The position numbers were made by a program, and so were the translations under genes. From the NCBI RefSeq assembly GCF_017316125.1, contig NZ_JAFLWA010000004.1, positions 33,878-97,877 of the forward strand: a DNA stretch of 64,000 nucleotides. Reading direction: 5' to 3'. Source of the stretch: Enterococcus sp. DIV0660C. GTDB lineage: Bacteria > Bacillota > Bacilli > Lactobacillales > Enterococcaceae. How positions within the stretch are numbered: the first letter of the stretch is position 1; each line of letters opens with the position of its first letter. The notes below the pieces were generated by a model that saw only the letters and a program-made list of their open reading frames with translations, searched no databases and had not been told where the DNA came from. Positions 44,911-57,744 of the stretch are shown one piece after another.

Positions 44911-47085
44911 TTATAACTTATTCCAATAATTATTGAAATTTACTTCAGCATTATTTTGTTTGAAAAACTTTCTCATTAATCCTATTATATCTTCTCTAGA
45001 ATACCCATTGATATCCGTTTCAAGATCCCCTATCTCTGTATAGTGTGAATTAGTATTAAACAGCATCTTACTTTCGGCATCTTTATTTCCAGAGACGCCA
45101 TTAAACACAACATATGTCTCGATTATACGTCTAATAGTATTACACATAAAGTCCTTTTTATCGTTATCGTAAAGAAATTTCAACTCTTTCCACAAGCTAC
45201 CATATTGGGTTGTAAAATCTTCGTTTTTGTGTTTCAAGTATTTAAATGATGTCAGATTACCATCATTTATCATACGAACAAAATTGTCCATTTCATAAGG
45301 ATTTTTACCATCTCTTCTCACTCTTCTCCCAAAAGTCACTTTAAGATAAAAATGTGAATTATGAGTTAATAAGATAAAATGCTTAAATAAATTTTTTCGG
45401 CTATATAACTTTTCAATTTCTGAAATGATTAAATATTGCATGGTATCATCATTTGAGTTCATAGGATCGTCCAAAACTATTATTTTAGGCTTACCTGTTT
45501 CTAATTCAGGGCTATCCAGACTTCCTATAAAATATAAAAATGCAATTATGTTTTTTTCACCCGTAGAAATTTCTTGTATATTTCTTGTAGAACCATCTTT
45601 GTTAATAATTTTATAATGCTTACCCGATTCTATATATTTCAATTCAAGATTTTTCTTTCCAGATTTCGATATTTTTTCACTAATGTTTTTTATAATTATT
45701 TCTGGGTTTTTAATTTTTTCTTGCAATTGTTTAAGTTCTTTTCTTTGTTCAATTATTTCTGACTCAATTTTTCTCTTATCAGATTCAATTTTTTCAATTT
45801 CATCGCTTAATATTTTCTTTAAATCAGTGCTTGTTTTCTTTAAAGTTACAAGTTCCCCCTGTAATCTTTCCGTCCCCATCTGTTCACATTTTTCTGCAAC
45901 ACGATGCAGTATTAATTTTCTTTTGGCCTCACTCTTACTTTTCTCTATATCATTTGAAAATTCATTATGACTTTTGATCAATTCATTTAAATCTTTTTGA
46001 ATAGTAGTAAACGATAATGGAATTCTCATTTCAAAACTATCCATGCTAATAAATAACTCTTTTTCTTTTTTCTCAAGTTGCATTTTACACTCTTTTAAAA
46101 AATTCATTTGCTCTTTTTTAATATCAATCAATCTAGAATTTACCTTCTCAGTATCAAGATGAGAATAAAAGTCTGAGGCATTCAAGATATCTATATTACT
46201 TAAAATATCTATACACTCCTCTATTTTAGCAATACCTTGTTTTATTCTATCTTGTAATCTAAAAACTTCCTTAGTATTGAAAACAGACTCCAATTCTACA
46301 ATACGCTCGGCAGTTACTTCTCCACCACAAAAAGCACATTTATCTCCTTCATTATGTATTTTTAGACCTTCTTCCGCAAAACTCCTTTTTAAGGAATTCT
46401 CCTTTAACTCTTTTATCACAATTGCATTGACTTTACTTTCTATTATTTCATTCACAGATTTACAATATGATTCAAAATTTATACTTGGAAATTCTCTTTC
46501 GATAATTTTCCTCTTTTCAGTTGTCACATAAATTGCAAGTGATTTTTTATATTCATCTTCTGTCAATTTTCTAGAATTTGGGATATCGTTTCTAAAATTT
46601 TTTCTACTATAATTTCTAGCAAGATTAAATTCACTTGTTATTTCTCCAGCACATTTTTGATACAATAATCCTATTTCATCTTCTTTTTTTCTGACATCAT
46701 CTTGAGATTTTTCATATTGACTTAAAAACGGACTTTTTTCTACTTCATCGAAACCTTTCAAGCTCTTTAGCAATTCATTTTTTTTAATAGCTTGTACTTC
46801 ATTTTCACTAATTATTTCTAACTTTGAATCAATTTCTTTCTGTACTAATTTATTAGATTCACCAAGTACAATAGAATTCAATTTTTCATCTTCACCAATT
46901 ACACTTTCAAAACCTTGGAAAACCCTTACATCGAATTCTCGCCCTAACTGCTCATTTATCACTTGGCATAAAGTTGATTTTCCGGTACCATTCTTTCCAT
47001 AAAAAAAATTTTTCTCTTTTAATCCAGACAATTCATTATCCTTAAAAACTTGACCATAATTAGTTAAATTAATACTATCTACCAA
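44911..47085 (-). CDS. RloC/PrrC-like anticodon nuclease homologue, 724 aa
   Basis: SMC/Rad50-style ATPase: Walker A GKNGTGKST (30-38), long coiled coils, a Cys-x-x-Cys zinc-hook-like pair CAFCGG at 250-253, signature STGEKNIIAFLYF, Walker B IIVLDDPMNSNDD, and switch His in LLTHNSHFYL. This is the AAA_13 layout of RloC. The C-terminal part has Arg652, Glu656 and His681 in RRIIETY and NTNSHYTE; the R-x3-E then H pattern resembles the PrrC/RloC active site, which cuts tRNA anticodon loops after DNA damage or phage signals. No restriction-modification genes are linked. A broken XRE regulator and decayed genes lie upstream. Nuclease activity is inferred. Confidence 0.75.
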   Translation of the reverse strand: MVDSINLTNYGQVFKDNELSGLKEKNFFYGKNGTGKSTLCQVINEQLGREFDVRVFQGFESVIGEDEKLNSIVLGESNKLVQKEIDSKLEIISENEVQAIKKNELLKSLKGFDEVEKSPFLSQYEKSQDDVRKKEDEIGLLYQKCAGEITSEFNLARNYSRKNFRNDIPNSRKLTEDEYKKSLAIYVTTEKRKIIEREFPSINFESYCKSVNEIIESKVNAIVIKELKENSLKRSFAEEGLKIHNEGDKCAFCGGEVTAERIVELESVFNTKEVFRLQDRIKQGIAKIEECIDILSNIDILNASDFYSHLDTEKVNSRLIDIKKEQMNFLKECKMQLEKKEKELFISMDSFEMRIPLSFTTIQKDLNELIKSHNEFSNDIEKSKSEAKRKLILHRVAEKCEQMGTERLQGELVTLKKTSTDLKKILSDEIEKIESDKRKIESEIIEQRKELKQLQEKIKNPEIIIKNISEKISKSGKKNLELKYIESGKHYKIINKDGSTRNIQEISTGEKNIIAFLYFIGSLDSPELETGKPKIIVLDDPMNSNDDTMQYLIISEIEKLYSRKNLFKHFILLTHNSHFYLKVTFGRRVRRDGKNPYEMDNFVRMINDGNLTSFKYLKHKNEDFTTQYGSLWKELKFLYDNDKKDFMCNTIRRIIETYVVFNGVSGNKDAESKMLFNTNSHYTEIGDLETDINGYSREDIIGLMRKFFKQNNAEVNFNNYWNKL

Positions 47086-47256
47086 TTAAATCCTTCCCTC
47101 CGAAAATTCATGTTCAACTAAATCATTATAAAAAATAATAAATTCACAAGAGTATACCCTAACTTTGCATACCTCATTCATTATTATACCAGTATTTCTT
47201 CGTGACACATAAGGGTGTAACATAATAATTTTAAACGAAATGACTACAAGTAGTAA

Positions 47257-47469
47257 TTAAAGCAAATCTTCATAAGACACCTGTAGAATATCTTTGATGG
47301 CTTTCAATTGATCCAACTTAATGTGTTGGCGGCCACCTTCAATCTTAACCAACGTTTCCCTAGTTATAGCAAATTTACGAAGCTGTAGGTCTCTAATCAG
47401 CTCAGTTTGACCAATTCCTTTTTTCTAATCGGACTTGTCTAATATTGCTACCGATTACATTTTCTTTAT
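47257..47469 (-). pseudogene. XRE-family regulator with a frameshift
   Basis: A minus-strand frame ends at TAA 47257 and reads GQTELIRDLQLRKFAITRE, then LVKIEGGRQHIKLDQLKAI and SYEDLL, a classic helix-turn-helix of the XRE family. The N-terminal piece IGSNIRQVRLEK lies in another frame across a six-base T/A run at 47419-47424. No start codon is left in frame. Probably once a small repressor controlling the nearby genes. Confidence 0.6.
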
Positions 47470-47604
47470 CAATAATTTTTTTCTATTCCAAGAATAGCAC
47501 ACCTTTTGGACTAAAATTAGTCCTTTTTCTTATTAATCTTAAAGATTTGGTGTGCTACAACGGGACTAGTATTAGTCCATATTCAATTTTTAGGAGGGAT
47601 TTTT

Positions 47605-48371
47605 TTGAAGAAATATGCAAGCATTCTAACCTGTGCTTTACTCATCGGAACTATAAGCGGATGTACCACTTTTGACACTAGTTCTACAAGTACGGAAACT
47701 AGTAAAACAACCTTAGAAAAGAATTACCCAATACATTTTTTTCCGGTTCCAGATGGTCTTGAAGCTTATTATCATGATAAAAAACTAGATGTCCCTTTAT
47801 CAGAAACTGAATCTATTGAAAAGATTTTGCCGATTGAAATTGAAAGAAATCAAGACGATATAAAACTAAAAGCTGATCTTCCCTTACTGAACAGCACTCA
47901 AATTGATAGACATGAAAATATCAAAGTTAATATTGAAAAAGGAGCGTTAGCACAACTTTATACTGAAAAAGTTGAACAATTTTTTGAGGCTGGTGTCAAT
48001 AAAGACTTTTCAAAAATAAGCGATTATTCGGATAACTTTTTTTAATGAAACACAATATGAAATCACAAACTCAACTTTTATGGCTGAAGATATGTACTTA
48101 AAAAAAATAAAAGCTTACGACCATCCATTAAATCTGACACTAAATTATGGATTACCCTCTTTTGTATTAGCAGGTTAAGTTGATTATGAATATTCACCAG
48201 ATTATTTGGAGACACCTCTTCAACACGAGAACAATGATATTAATTTTTAGATTCGTCTAAGAGTCAAAAAATAAAACATGGTTAGTTGATCAATTAAGCA
48301 CTATAAACACTAGCTTTCATGAATTACCTAATCCTGAAAGAGAAGTTGATATGGTCATTAAAATCTCCTAA
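47605..48371 (+). pseudogene. Lipoprotein gene with a frameshift and stops
   Basis: The TTG start follows AGGAGG. A lipoprotein signal (SILTCALLIGTISGC, Cys21) is followed by about 125 intact residues. The frame then breaks at a T run (48036-48042) and continues in a different frame as NETQYEITNSTFMAEDMYL, LTLNYGLPSFVLAG, stop, VDYEYSPDYLETPLQ, stop, and (in another frame) TWLVDQLSTINTSF ending at 48371. At least two indels and two stops interrupt a gene of roughly 250 codons. The first open part may still give a truncated lipoprotein. Family unknown. A strong terminator follows. Confidence 0.65.
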
Positions 48372-48420
48372 TAAAAGAAGCGTTAAAAGAATGAGCTCTT
48401 CTTCAACGCTTCTTTTATTG
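48370..48420 (+). terminator. Terminator of the lipoprotein pseudogene
   Basis: AATAAAAGAAGCGTT and AACGCTTCTTTTATT are perfectly complementary across a roughly 20-base loop. Confidence 0.75.
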
Positions 48421-48562
48421 ATTCAATTTGCATTATTATTTGAACGAGTAATCTGATTTCTAAGCAGTTGTAAAACTCCTTGTGGCGGATAATAGAATGA
48501 GCATAACGATTCTACATTGATATAATATATATTAACAAAAATAGTTTTTATTCACTGCAAAC

Positions 48563-48826
48563 TAAGACAAGATCCACTATACTCAAGTAGTAACCGATTG
48601 GTTAAATTGGATTTACAAAAAGACACCGATGGAGCCTCAAATTACTCCATATGGATTTAGGCATACCCACTGTAGCTTATTGTTTGAAAGTGGTGCTTCG
48701 ATAAAAGAAGTACAAGAACGATTAAGTCACAAAGATATTAAAACTACCATGAATATCTATGCTCATGTCACACCACAATCTGTTAAGAAAACTGGTGACC
48801 GATTCGCAAAATTTATGAGCGAATAA
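48563..48826 (+). pseudogene. C-terminal stub of a tyrosine recombinase (integrase)
   Basis: The open frame after a stop near 48560 reads VVTDWLNWIYKK, then ITPYGFRHTHCSLLFESG (the R-x-x-H pair with the HTH), EVQERLSHKDIKTTMNIYAHVT (His and the catalytic Tyr). These are the last three catalytic residues of phage and conjugative-element integrases. The N-terminal 250 or so residues and the first catalytic Arg are absent. It lies 85 bases from the sufB stop and marks the right edge of an accessory patch. Confidence 0.8.
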
Positions 48827-48857
48827 TTCTAAACGTAGCCAATCATTAAAATCCAAA

Positions 48858-48899
48858 TAAAAAAATGCTCGAAACGCTTTAATATCAACGTTTCGAGCA
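48858..48899 (-). terminator. suf operon terminator
   Basis: TGCTCGAAACG and CGTTTCGAGCA arms are followed on the minus strand by seven T. It lies 12 bases after the sufB stop. Confidence 0.85.
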
Positions 48900-48911
48900 A
48901 TGAAATAGTTA

Positions 48912-50303
48912 TTATCCAACAGACCCTTCCATCTCATAACTGATCAAACGGTTGAGTTCAACTGCGTATTCCATTGGAAGTTCTTTGGTGAATGGCTCAA
49001 CAAAGCCCATCACGATCATTTCTGTCGCTTCTGATTCAGTCAAGCCACGGCTCATCAAATAGTAGAGCTGCTCTTCAGAAATTTTTGAGACTTTCGCTTC
49101 GTGTTCCAAAGAAACTTGGCTATTATGAATCTCATTGAATGGAATCGTATCTGATTTTGATAGTTCATCCATGATAATCGTGTCACATTCAATGTGGGAA
49201 ATAGAACCTGCACTGTCTTTAGCAAAGGTTACTTGTCCACGATAATTGACTTCGCCACCGTCCTTTGAAATTGATTTTGAGACGATAGAGCTTGAAGTGT
49301 TTGGTGCATTGTGAATCATTTTAGCACCGGTATCTTGGATTTGGTTTGCACCAGCAAAAGCGATCGATAGCATTGTGCCTCGAGCACCTTTTCCGTCTAA
49401 GTAAACACTTGGGTATTTCATCGTTGTTTTCGCACCAAGGTTTCCGTCAATCCATTCAACTGTTGCGCCTTCGTAAGCTTTTGCCCGTTTCGTTACTAAG
49501 TTATAGACATTGTCAGACCAGTTTTGGATTGTTGTATAGCGACAATAAGCATCTTTTCTGGTATAAATTTCAACAATCGCCGCATGTAAACTATTACTTG
49601 AATAAGTTGGTGCTGTACAGCCTTCCACATAGTGAACACTAGCACCTTCATCAACAATAATTAATGTTCGTTCAAATTGTCCGGTATTTTCTGCATTGAT
49701 TCGGAAGTAGGTCTGTAAAGGAACATCTACTCGAACACCTTTTGGTACATAGATGAACGTACCTCCTGACCAAACGGCAGAGTTCAGTGCAGCCAATTTG
49801 TTGTCAGTTGGTGGCACTAATTTAGCAAAATATTCCTTGAATAATTCTGGATATTCTTTCAACGCAGAGTCTGTGTCAGTAAAAATAATCCCTAATTTTT
49901 CAAATTCCTCTTTCATGTTGTGGTAAACCACTTCTGATTCGTATTGAGCTGACGCTCCCGCTAAATAAGCACGTTCGGCTTCAGGAATTCCGATTTTTTC
50001 AAAGGTTTCTTTGATTTTTTCTGGCACATCTTCCCAGTCACGCGCAGGTTTATCACTTGGTTTTTGATAATATTTGATGGCTTCAAAGTCAATATCAGAC
50101 AAGTCGGGGCCCCAAGTTTGCATTGGCATTTTGTTAAATGTTTCTAATGACTTCAAACGAAAATCGAGCATCCACTCTGGTTCTTCTTTTATTCGTGACA
50201 TTTCACGAATGACTTCTTCGGTCAGCCCTTCTCCGGTACTGAAAACAGGTTGCACATCATCGTGAAACCCAAATTTATATTCTTCTAATTCTGGTACGCC
50301 CAT
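48912..50303 (-). CDS. sufB: SufB, Fe-S cluster scaffold, 463 aa
   Basis: Core scaffold protein of the SUF system that builds Fe-S clusters with SufC and SufD. Typical features: [17 protein letters not shown] at the start, [20 protein letters not shown], the beta-helix core with [16 protein letters not shown] (scaffold Cys), and the C-terminal [20 protein letters not shown] with [17 protein letters not shown]. The start is ATG 50303, supported by GAGGAG; the longer frame has no such site. Last gene of sufCDSUB. Confidence 0.97.
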   Translation of the reverse strand: MGVPELEEYKFGFHDDVQPVFSTGEGLTEEVIREMSRIKEEPEWMLDFRLKSLETFNKMPMQTWGPDLSDIDFEAIKYYQKPSDKPARDWEDVPEKIKETFEKIGIPEAERAYLAGASAQYESEVVYHNMKEEFEKLGIIFTDTDSALKEYPELFKEYFAKLVPPTDNKLAALNSAVWSGGTFIYVPKGVRVDVPLQTYFRINAENTGQFERTLIIVDEGASVHYVEGCTAPTYSSNSLHAAIVEIYTRKDAYCRYTTIQNWSDNVYNLVTKRAKAYEGATVEWIDGNLGAKTTMKYPSVYLDGKGARGTMLSIAFAGANQIQDTGAKMIHNAPNTSSSIVSKSISKDGGEVNYRGQVTFAKDSAGSISHIECDTIIMDELSKSDTIPFNEIHNSQVSLEHEAKVSKISEEQLYYLMSRGLTESEATEMIVMGFVEPFTKELPMEYAVELNRLISYEMEGSVG

Positions 50304-50307
50304 ATTC

Positions 50308-53283
<2,976 letters not shown>

Positions 53284-53295
53284 TCCTGCTCCTCC

Positions 53296-54069
53296 TTACG
53301 CTTCTTCTTCTTTGTAGTCGATTCCTAATTCTTTACTAATTCCAGCATAGCCTTCTGCTTCCAAACGTTTTGCTAGATCAGCATTTCCAGTCATTACAAC
53401 GCGACCTTCCATCATGATATGAACCACGTCAGGAGTAATATAGTTCAACAAACGTTGATAGTGCGTGATGATTAATGCTCCAAAGTTTTCACCGCGCATT
53501 TCATTCACACCTTTTGCTACTACTTTCAACGCATCAATGTCTAAGCCTGAGTCGATTTCATCTAAAATAGCAAATGTTGGTTCAAGCATCAGCAATTGTA
53601 AAATTTCATTACGTTTCTTTTCACCACCAGAAAAACCTTCATTCAGATAACGTTCAGCCATTTCTTCAGGCATATTTAATAAATCCATTTTTGCATCTAA
53701 TTTTTTCAAGAAAGTCATAACAGACATCTTGTCATCTTCATCACGTTTTGCATTGATAGCTGCACGCATAAATTCTGCATTAGTGATTCCTGGAATCTCA
53801 CTTGGATATTGCATTGCTAAAAATAACCCTAGTCGTGCACGTTCATCCACTTCTAAGTCTAAAATATTTTTCCCATCGAATAAGACTTCGCCTTCGGTTA
53901 CTTCATAATTAGGGTTCCCCATGATGGCAGCAGATAAAGTTGATTTACCTGTTCCATTTGGTCCCATGATTGCGTGGATTTCGCCCGTTTTCATTACTAA
54001 ATTAACGCCTTTAAGGATTTCTTTATCCTCGATAGATACATGTAAATTTTTTACTTCTAAGACAGACAT
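53296..54069 (-). CDS. sufC: SufC ATPase, 257 aa
   Basis: ABC-type ATPase for Fe-S assembly, without a membrane partner. Walker A GPNGTGKSTLS, signature FSGGEKKRNEI, Walker B FAILDEIDSGLDIDALK and the H-loop ITHYQRLLNYI. First gene of sufCDSUB; a promoter should lie in 54070-54210, but no clear -35/-10 pair stands out. Confidence 0.97.
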   Translation of the reverse strand: MSVLEVKNLHVSIEDKEILKGVNLVMKTGEIHAIMGPNGTGKSTLSAAIMGNPNYEVTEGEVLFDGKNILDLEVDERARLGLFLAMQYPSEIPGITNAEFMRAAINAKRDEDDKMSVMTFLKKLDAKMDLLNMPEEMAERYLNEGFSGGEKKRNEILQLLMLEPTFAILDEIDSGLDIDALKVVAKGVNEMRGENFGALIITHYQRLLNYITPDVVHIMMEGRVVMTGNADLAKRLEAEGYAGISKELGIDYKEEEA

Positions 54070-54210
54070 GCCAGTTTCCCTCCAAATTCTCTTTCGTTCT
54101 CACCCATTTTAGACTAATTGAGAATGAAGCGCAATGATCTAACAAGCTGAAATTAGAATAACTTTCACTTATTCTAAAAAAAGCTTTATTTTTACATTGT
54201 AATTTGTATA

Positions 54211-54254
54211 AAAAGAAAGAGTCAGCGAACAAGTTTTTGTTTGCTGACTCTTTT
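54211..54254 (-). terminator. Terminator of the metNPQ operon
   Basis: AAGAGTCAGCGAACAA and TTGTTTGCTGACTCTT pair; T residues follow on the minus strand. It lies about 165 bases after metQ; a dispersed repeat sits between. Confidence 0.75.
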
Positions 54255-54379
54255 ATGAAATACCTGTAGTTGTGTGTAGTGAAGTTTGTCGTAGACTTTA
54301 TTCTGGTTTTCTTCAAAATAATCTCAAGTTTCCCAAAAATATGAGTAGCTATTTTTGAAAAAATTCCTTATTTTTCGGA

Positions 54380-54409
54380 GCTAAACGTTTTGCGCCACAA
54401 CCTTTTTTC
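54380..54409. repeat. Copy 2 of the dispersed 3'-end sequence
   Basis: GCTAAACG, TTTTGCGCC and AACCTTTTTT, similar to 37093-37120 and again just downstream of a minus-strand stop codon. Confidence 0.5.
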
Positions 54410-54417
54410 ACGATTTT

Positions 54418-55263
54418 TTATTTTGCATCCGCTGAAACTGGCTTCACAGAACCACCCCATTTTTCAGTGATCCATTTTTGAACATCCTCACGATGTAATA
54501 CTTCGATCAAAGCTTTAATCTTTTTGCTATCTTTATCTTTCGAACGTGTCGCAATGATATTTACGTAAGGCGAATTGTCTTTTTCTAATAGTACTGCATC
54601 TTCTAATGGATTCAAACCTGCACCATAAGCAAAGTTCGCATTGATGGCCACTAAGTCACCTTCACTGTTTTGGTAAGTCGACGCAAGTAAAGAAGGATCA
54701 ATTGTATGATTGAATTTTAAATTTTTAGGATTTTCTGCAATGTCATCAAATGTCGCTGTTTCAAGATCCACACCATCTTTGACTTTCACTAAATCAGCAT
54801 CTTGTAAGATTGTGATGATTCGTCCCCAGTCAGATTCTGAGTTTGAAGTAATGATTGTTGCACCATCTTTTAATTCAGAGATATCCTTGATTGATTGAGA
54901 GTACAAGCCCATTGGTTCAATGTGGATCGCACCTGCATTCGCAAAGTCATATCCTTTTTCTTTGATTTCTTTGTTTAAATAAGGAATATGTTGGAAATAG
55001 TTTGCATCAATGTCGCCTTCTTCAAGCGCTTGGTTCGGTAACACATAGTCATCGAACTTAACGATTTCAAGGTTGATGCCTTCTTCTTTCAATAATGGTT
55101 GTACGTGCTCAAGAATTTCTGCATGTGGTGTTGGTGATGCACCAACTTTTAATGTTGTTTCATCCGAGCTATCTTTTGCACTGTCCTTTCCGCTGTTCCC
55201 ACAAGCTGCCAAACCTACTGTTAATAAAAGTGCTGCTGCTAATCCAAAAATTTTCTTTTTCAT
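54418..55263 (-). CDS. metQ: MetQ, methionine-binding lipoprotein, 281 aa
   Basis: NlpA-type lipoprotein with lipobox LAAC (TVGLAACGNS) and the family blocks TLKVGASPTPHAEILEHV, DDYVLPNQALEEGDIDANYFQH, and INANFAYGAGL. It binds L- and possibly D-methionine for the MetNP channel. Last gene of metNPQ behind a T-box leader. Confidence 0.95.
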   Translation of the reverse strand: MKKKIFGLAAALLLTVGLAACGNSGKDSAKDSSDETTLKVGASPTPHAEILEHVQPLLKEEGINLEIVKFDDYVLPNQALEEGDIDANYFQHIPYLNKEIKEKGYDFANAGAIHIEPMGLYSQSIKDISELKDGATIITSNSESDWGRIITILQDADLVKVKDGVDLETATFDDIAENPKNLKFNHTIDPSLLASTYQNSEGDLVAINANFAYGAGLNPLEDAVLLEKDNSPYVNIIATRSKDKDSKKIKALIEVLHREDVQKWITEKWGGSVKPVSADAK

Positions 55264-55288
55264 CCTAATATCCCCCTACTATTTATTC

Positions 55289-55975
55289 TTATCTTCTATC
55301 TGTTTTCTTCGTTAAGAAATCTCCAATTCCCTGAACAACGAATACAATAGCTAAAATAATCAATGTTGCAACAAATGTCACTGTCAAATTACCACGTTGG
55401 TAGCCCTCTTGCCAAGCCAAACCACCTAGTCCACCAGCACCAATCGCTCCTGCCATTGCGGTGAAACCAATCATTGATATCGTCGTTACCGTTAATCCTG
55501 AAATCAACGCAGGTACACTTTCAGGAATCAACACTTTCCAAATGACTTCCCAATAACTTGCGCCCATTGCATCTGCGGCTTCAAGAACGCCCGGACTTAC
55601 TTCACGAAAAGCAATTTCAACTAATCGTGCATAAAATGGTGCTGCAGATAAGACCAGTGCTGGAATCGCTGCCTGTGCGCCAAGCATTGTACCAACGATT
55701 GCTTTTGTAAATGGAATAATCAATACCATCAAGATCATAAATGGTGTGGAACGGAAAATATTACTAATAATCGAAACGATACCATATACGATACGTGCGT
55801 AAGGTTTCTTTTTTCTACCAATCGAATAAAGGACTAAACCTAAAACCAATCCGATAACTGTAACTAAAACCATCGAAATCAATGTCATGTATAAAGTATC
55901 AACAATTGCTTGTTTCATTGTATCTGCATTGATTTGGCTAAAATCTAAATATGTTTCTGAAAAGCTTTTATCCAT
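55289..55975 (-). CDS. metP: MetP (MetI), methionine ABC permease, 228 aa
   Basis: Five membrane segments with the EAA-type loop DAMGASYWEVIWKVLIPESVPAL and the family end GAGGLGGLAWQEGYQRGN. Forms the channel of the methionine importer. Overlaps metN by 8 bases. Confidence 0.95.
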   Translation of the reverse strand: MDKSFSETYLDFSQINADTMKQAIVDTLYMTLISMVLVTVIGLVLGLVLYSIGRKKKPYARIVYGIVSIISNIFRSTPFMILMVLIIPFTKAIVGTMLGAQAAIPALVLSAAPFYARLVEIAFREVSPGVLEAADAMGASYWEVIWKVLIPESVPALISGLTVTTISMIGFTAMAGAIGAGGLGGLAWQEGYQRGNLTVTFVATLIILAIVFVVQGIGDFLTKKTDRR

Positions 55976-57002
55976 GGTGGATCACCTCTACTTCTACGCC
56001 TTGTTCGGTAAAGAATACTTCTGCTTGATCTAATTCTTTTTCTACACCTGTCATCAAAATCGTTAGGGAACCAAACGAACCTTCTTTTGCTTGTTTGATT
56101 TTGCCATAAACAACATTGATATCCACGTTGTAACGACGAACTGCCTGAGATATCACTGGTTCATTCGCATTATTTTCGTCAAACGTTAGCGTAACTAGGC
56201 GACCATTGGGATTTTCCTTGATCAATTCAGCTAATAACTCAGTAGAGTCAGCTTCTGGTTCAATATCTTGTTGAACAAAACGTTTGGTTACTTCTTGTTT
56301 TGGATGACGGAAAACATTGAGAACTTCGCCTTCTTCAACTACTTTTCCAAGTTCCATTACAGCAACCTTATTACAAATCTTACGGATAACATTCATTTCA
56401 TGTGTAATCAAAACAATTGTTAAGTTTAATTTTTTGTTGATTGCCAATAATAAGTCTAACACTTCTTCCGTTGTTTGTGGATCGAGTGCACTAGTAGCTT
56501 CATCACATAATAAAATTTCTGGATCATTCGCCAATGCACGCGCGATACCAACCCTTTGCTTTTGACCACCAGATAGTTGTGCAGGATACGCATCTCCTCT
56601 ACCTTCCAACCCAACAAGTCCCAATAATTCTTCCGCTCGTTGTCGACGTTGGGTTTTTGGTATACCTGCAAGTTCGAGCGGTAACTGGATATTTTCTAAT
56701 ACTGTACGTGACCATAAAAGATTGAAATGTTGGAAAATCATCCCGATTTTTTTACGAAAAGTACGTAACTCTTTATTTTTTAATTTTGTGATATCTTGAT
56801 TATTTACAATTACCTCGCCACTGCTAGGTAGCTCAAGTCCATTCAACAAGCGGACTAACGTACTTTTCCCGGCGCCCGAGTACCCAACGATTCCATAAAT
56901 ATCTCCCTTTTCGATACTTAAAGACACATCGTTGACAGCATGAATTGCTCCGTTTTTCCCACCAAAAGTCTTTTCGACATTGGTCAATTGGATTAGTGCC
57001 AT
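55968..57002 (-). CDS. metN: MetN, methionine ABC ATPase, 344 aa
   Basis: Walker A GYSGAGKSTLV, signature LSGGQKQRVGIA, Walker B EILLCDEATSALD, plus a C-terminal NIL domain (about 265-344) that senses methionine. The start is ATG 57002; the longer TTG start is less likely because it lies inside the leader terminator region. Transcription passes the T-box leader at 57040-57340. Confidence 0.95.
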   Translation of the reverse strand: MALIQLTNVEKTFGGKNGAIHAVNDVSLSIEKGDIYGIVGYSGAGKSTLVRLLNGLELPSSGEVIVNNQDITKLKNKELRTFRKKIGMIFQHFNLLWSRTVLENIQLPLELAGIPKTQRRQRAEELLGLVGLEGRGDAYPAQLSGGQKQRVGIARALANDPEILLCDEATSALDPQTTEEVLDLLLAINKKLNLTIVLITHEMNVIRKICNKVAVMELGKVVEEGEVLNVFRHPKQEVTKRFVQQDIEPEADSTELLAELIKENPNGRLVTLTFDENNANEPVISQAVRRYNVDINVVYGKIKQAKEGSFGSLTILMTGVEKELDQAEVFFTEQGVEVEVIHHG

Positions 57003-57039
57003 ATTTTTCCCATCTTTCTTCTCAAAATTTTCTTGGATA

Positions 57040-57340
57040 AACAAAAAAGCTTCCGCCCATTTGCTCTATTAAGCAAAAGGACGAAAGCATAAACTTCCGT
57101 GTTACCACCTTGATTCGTTAATGCTTTGCAGCAATAACCTCTTTACAGTACTTGAATGATCAATCGTATACTGCCGTGCTGTAACGGGCACTCCCGTAGT
57201 AAGTTCGCTTACGCTCACTCACTCTGCTCTAAGACCATCTTCCATCCCATGTTCGTTACCCATTTTCAGCAAACAGGGCTCTCTTCAAACGTCTGTGAAA
57301 TGTACTCTTCTTTTCAAAGCTTTCATGTAATTGCTTTTGA
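57040..57340 (-). promoter_or_regulatory. T-box leader of metNPQ
   Basis: On the minus strand the leader has the conserved T-box block AAGGTGGTAACACGG at 57097-57115, followed by a terminator (arms GCTTTCGTCC and GGGCGGAAGC, 57043-57089) with a T run. Upstream folded stems include AUG triplets (GAACATGGGATGG region) that could serve as the specifier. Uncharged tRNA, by context tRNA-Met, would favour the antiterminator and turn on methionine uptake. The specifier is inferred. Confidence 0.88.
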
Positions 57341-57404
57341 TTATAGCAAGTAGAAATTCCAGTGTCAACAATTTTTAAAATGAACACAATGAAATGAACT
57401 GTGA

Positions 57405-57743
57405 TTACAAACGATCAAAATCTTGAGAATCAACCTCTTTAAAACTTAAGATCCAAGCATTCATCTCATCTTCATCATTTAAAATATTGATGTCAGCATC
57501 AATTTTTTCATTTACAGAAGAAATCGTTCCTGTAATTGGGCTGGCAATTTCACTAACCGCTTTTTCTGCTTCAACTTCAAGCAATGGTTCCCCTTTTTGA
57601 TACGTCTTACCAACTTTTGGTAAGTTGATAAAGGTCACTTGTCCCAATTCTTCTTGTGCCTCATTCGTTAACCCAATGCAGTATTCTTTTCCGTTAAATA
57701 AAATCCAAAGATTTTCAGTTTTCTTCAAATGTTTGCCTGCCAT
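57405..57743 (-). CDS. gcvH: GcvH-like lipoyl-domain protein, 112 aa
   Basis: Lipoyl domain with the modified lysine in LLEVEAEKAVSEIASP and the hairpin SPITGTISSVNEKI. The sequence is shorter than the 125-130 residues usual for GcvH. No other glycine-cleavage genes are present, so a role as lipoyl carrier or relay to other enzymes is likely, as known for Firmicutes that lack the full system. It begins 1 base after the ArsC/Spx-like gene. Confidence 0.85.
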   Translation of the reverse strand: MAGKHLKKTENLWILFNGKEYCIGLTNEAQEELGQVTFINLPKVGKTYQKGEPLLEVEAEKAVSEIASPITGTISSVNEKIDADINILNDEDEMNAWILSFKEVDSQDFDRL

Positions 57744-57744
57744 G

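Noticed and set aside
45425..46531. Several plus-strand frames over the RloC-like gene
   Set aside because: All are antisense shadows of a long gene with clear ATPase motifs.
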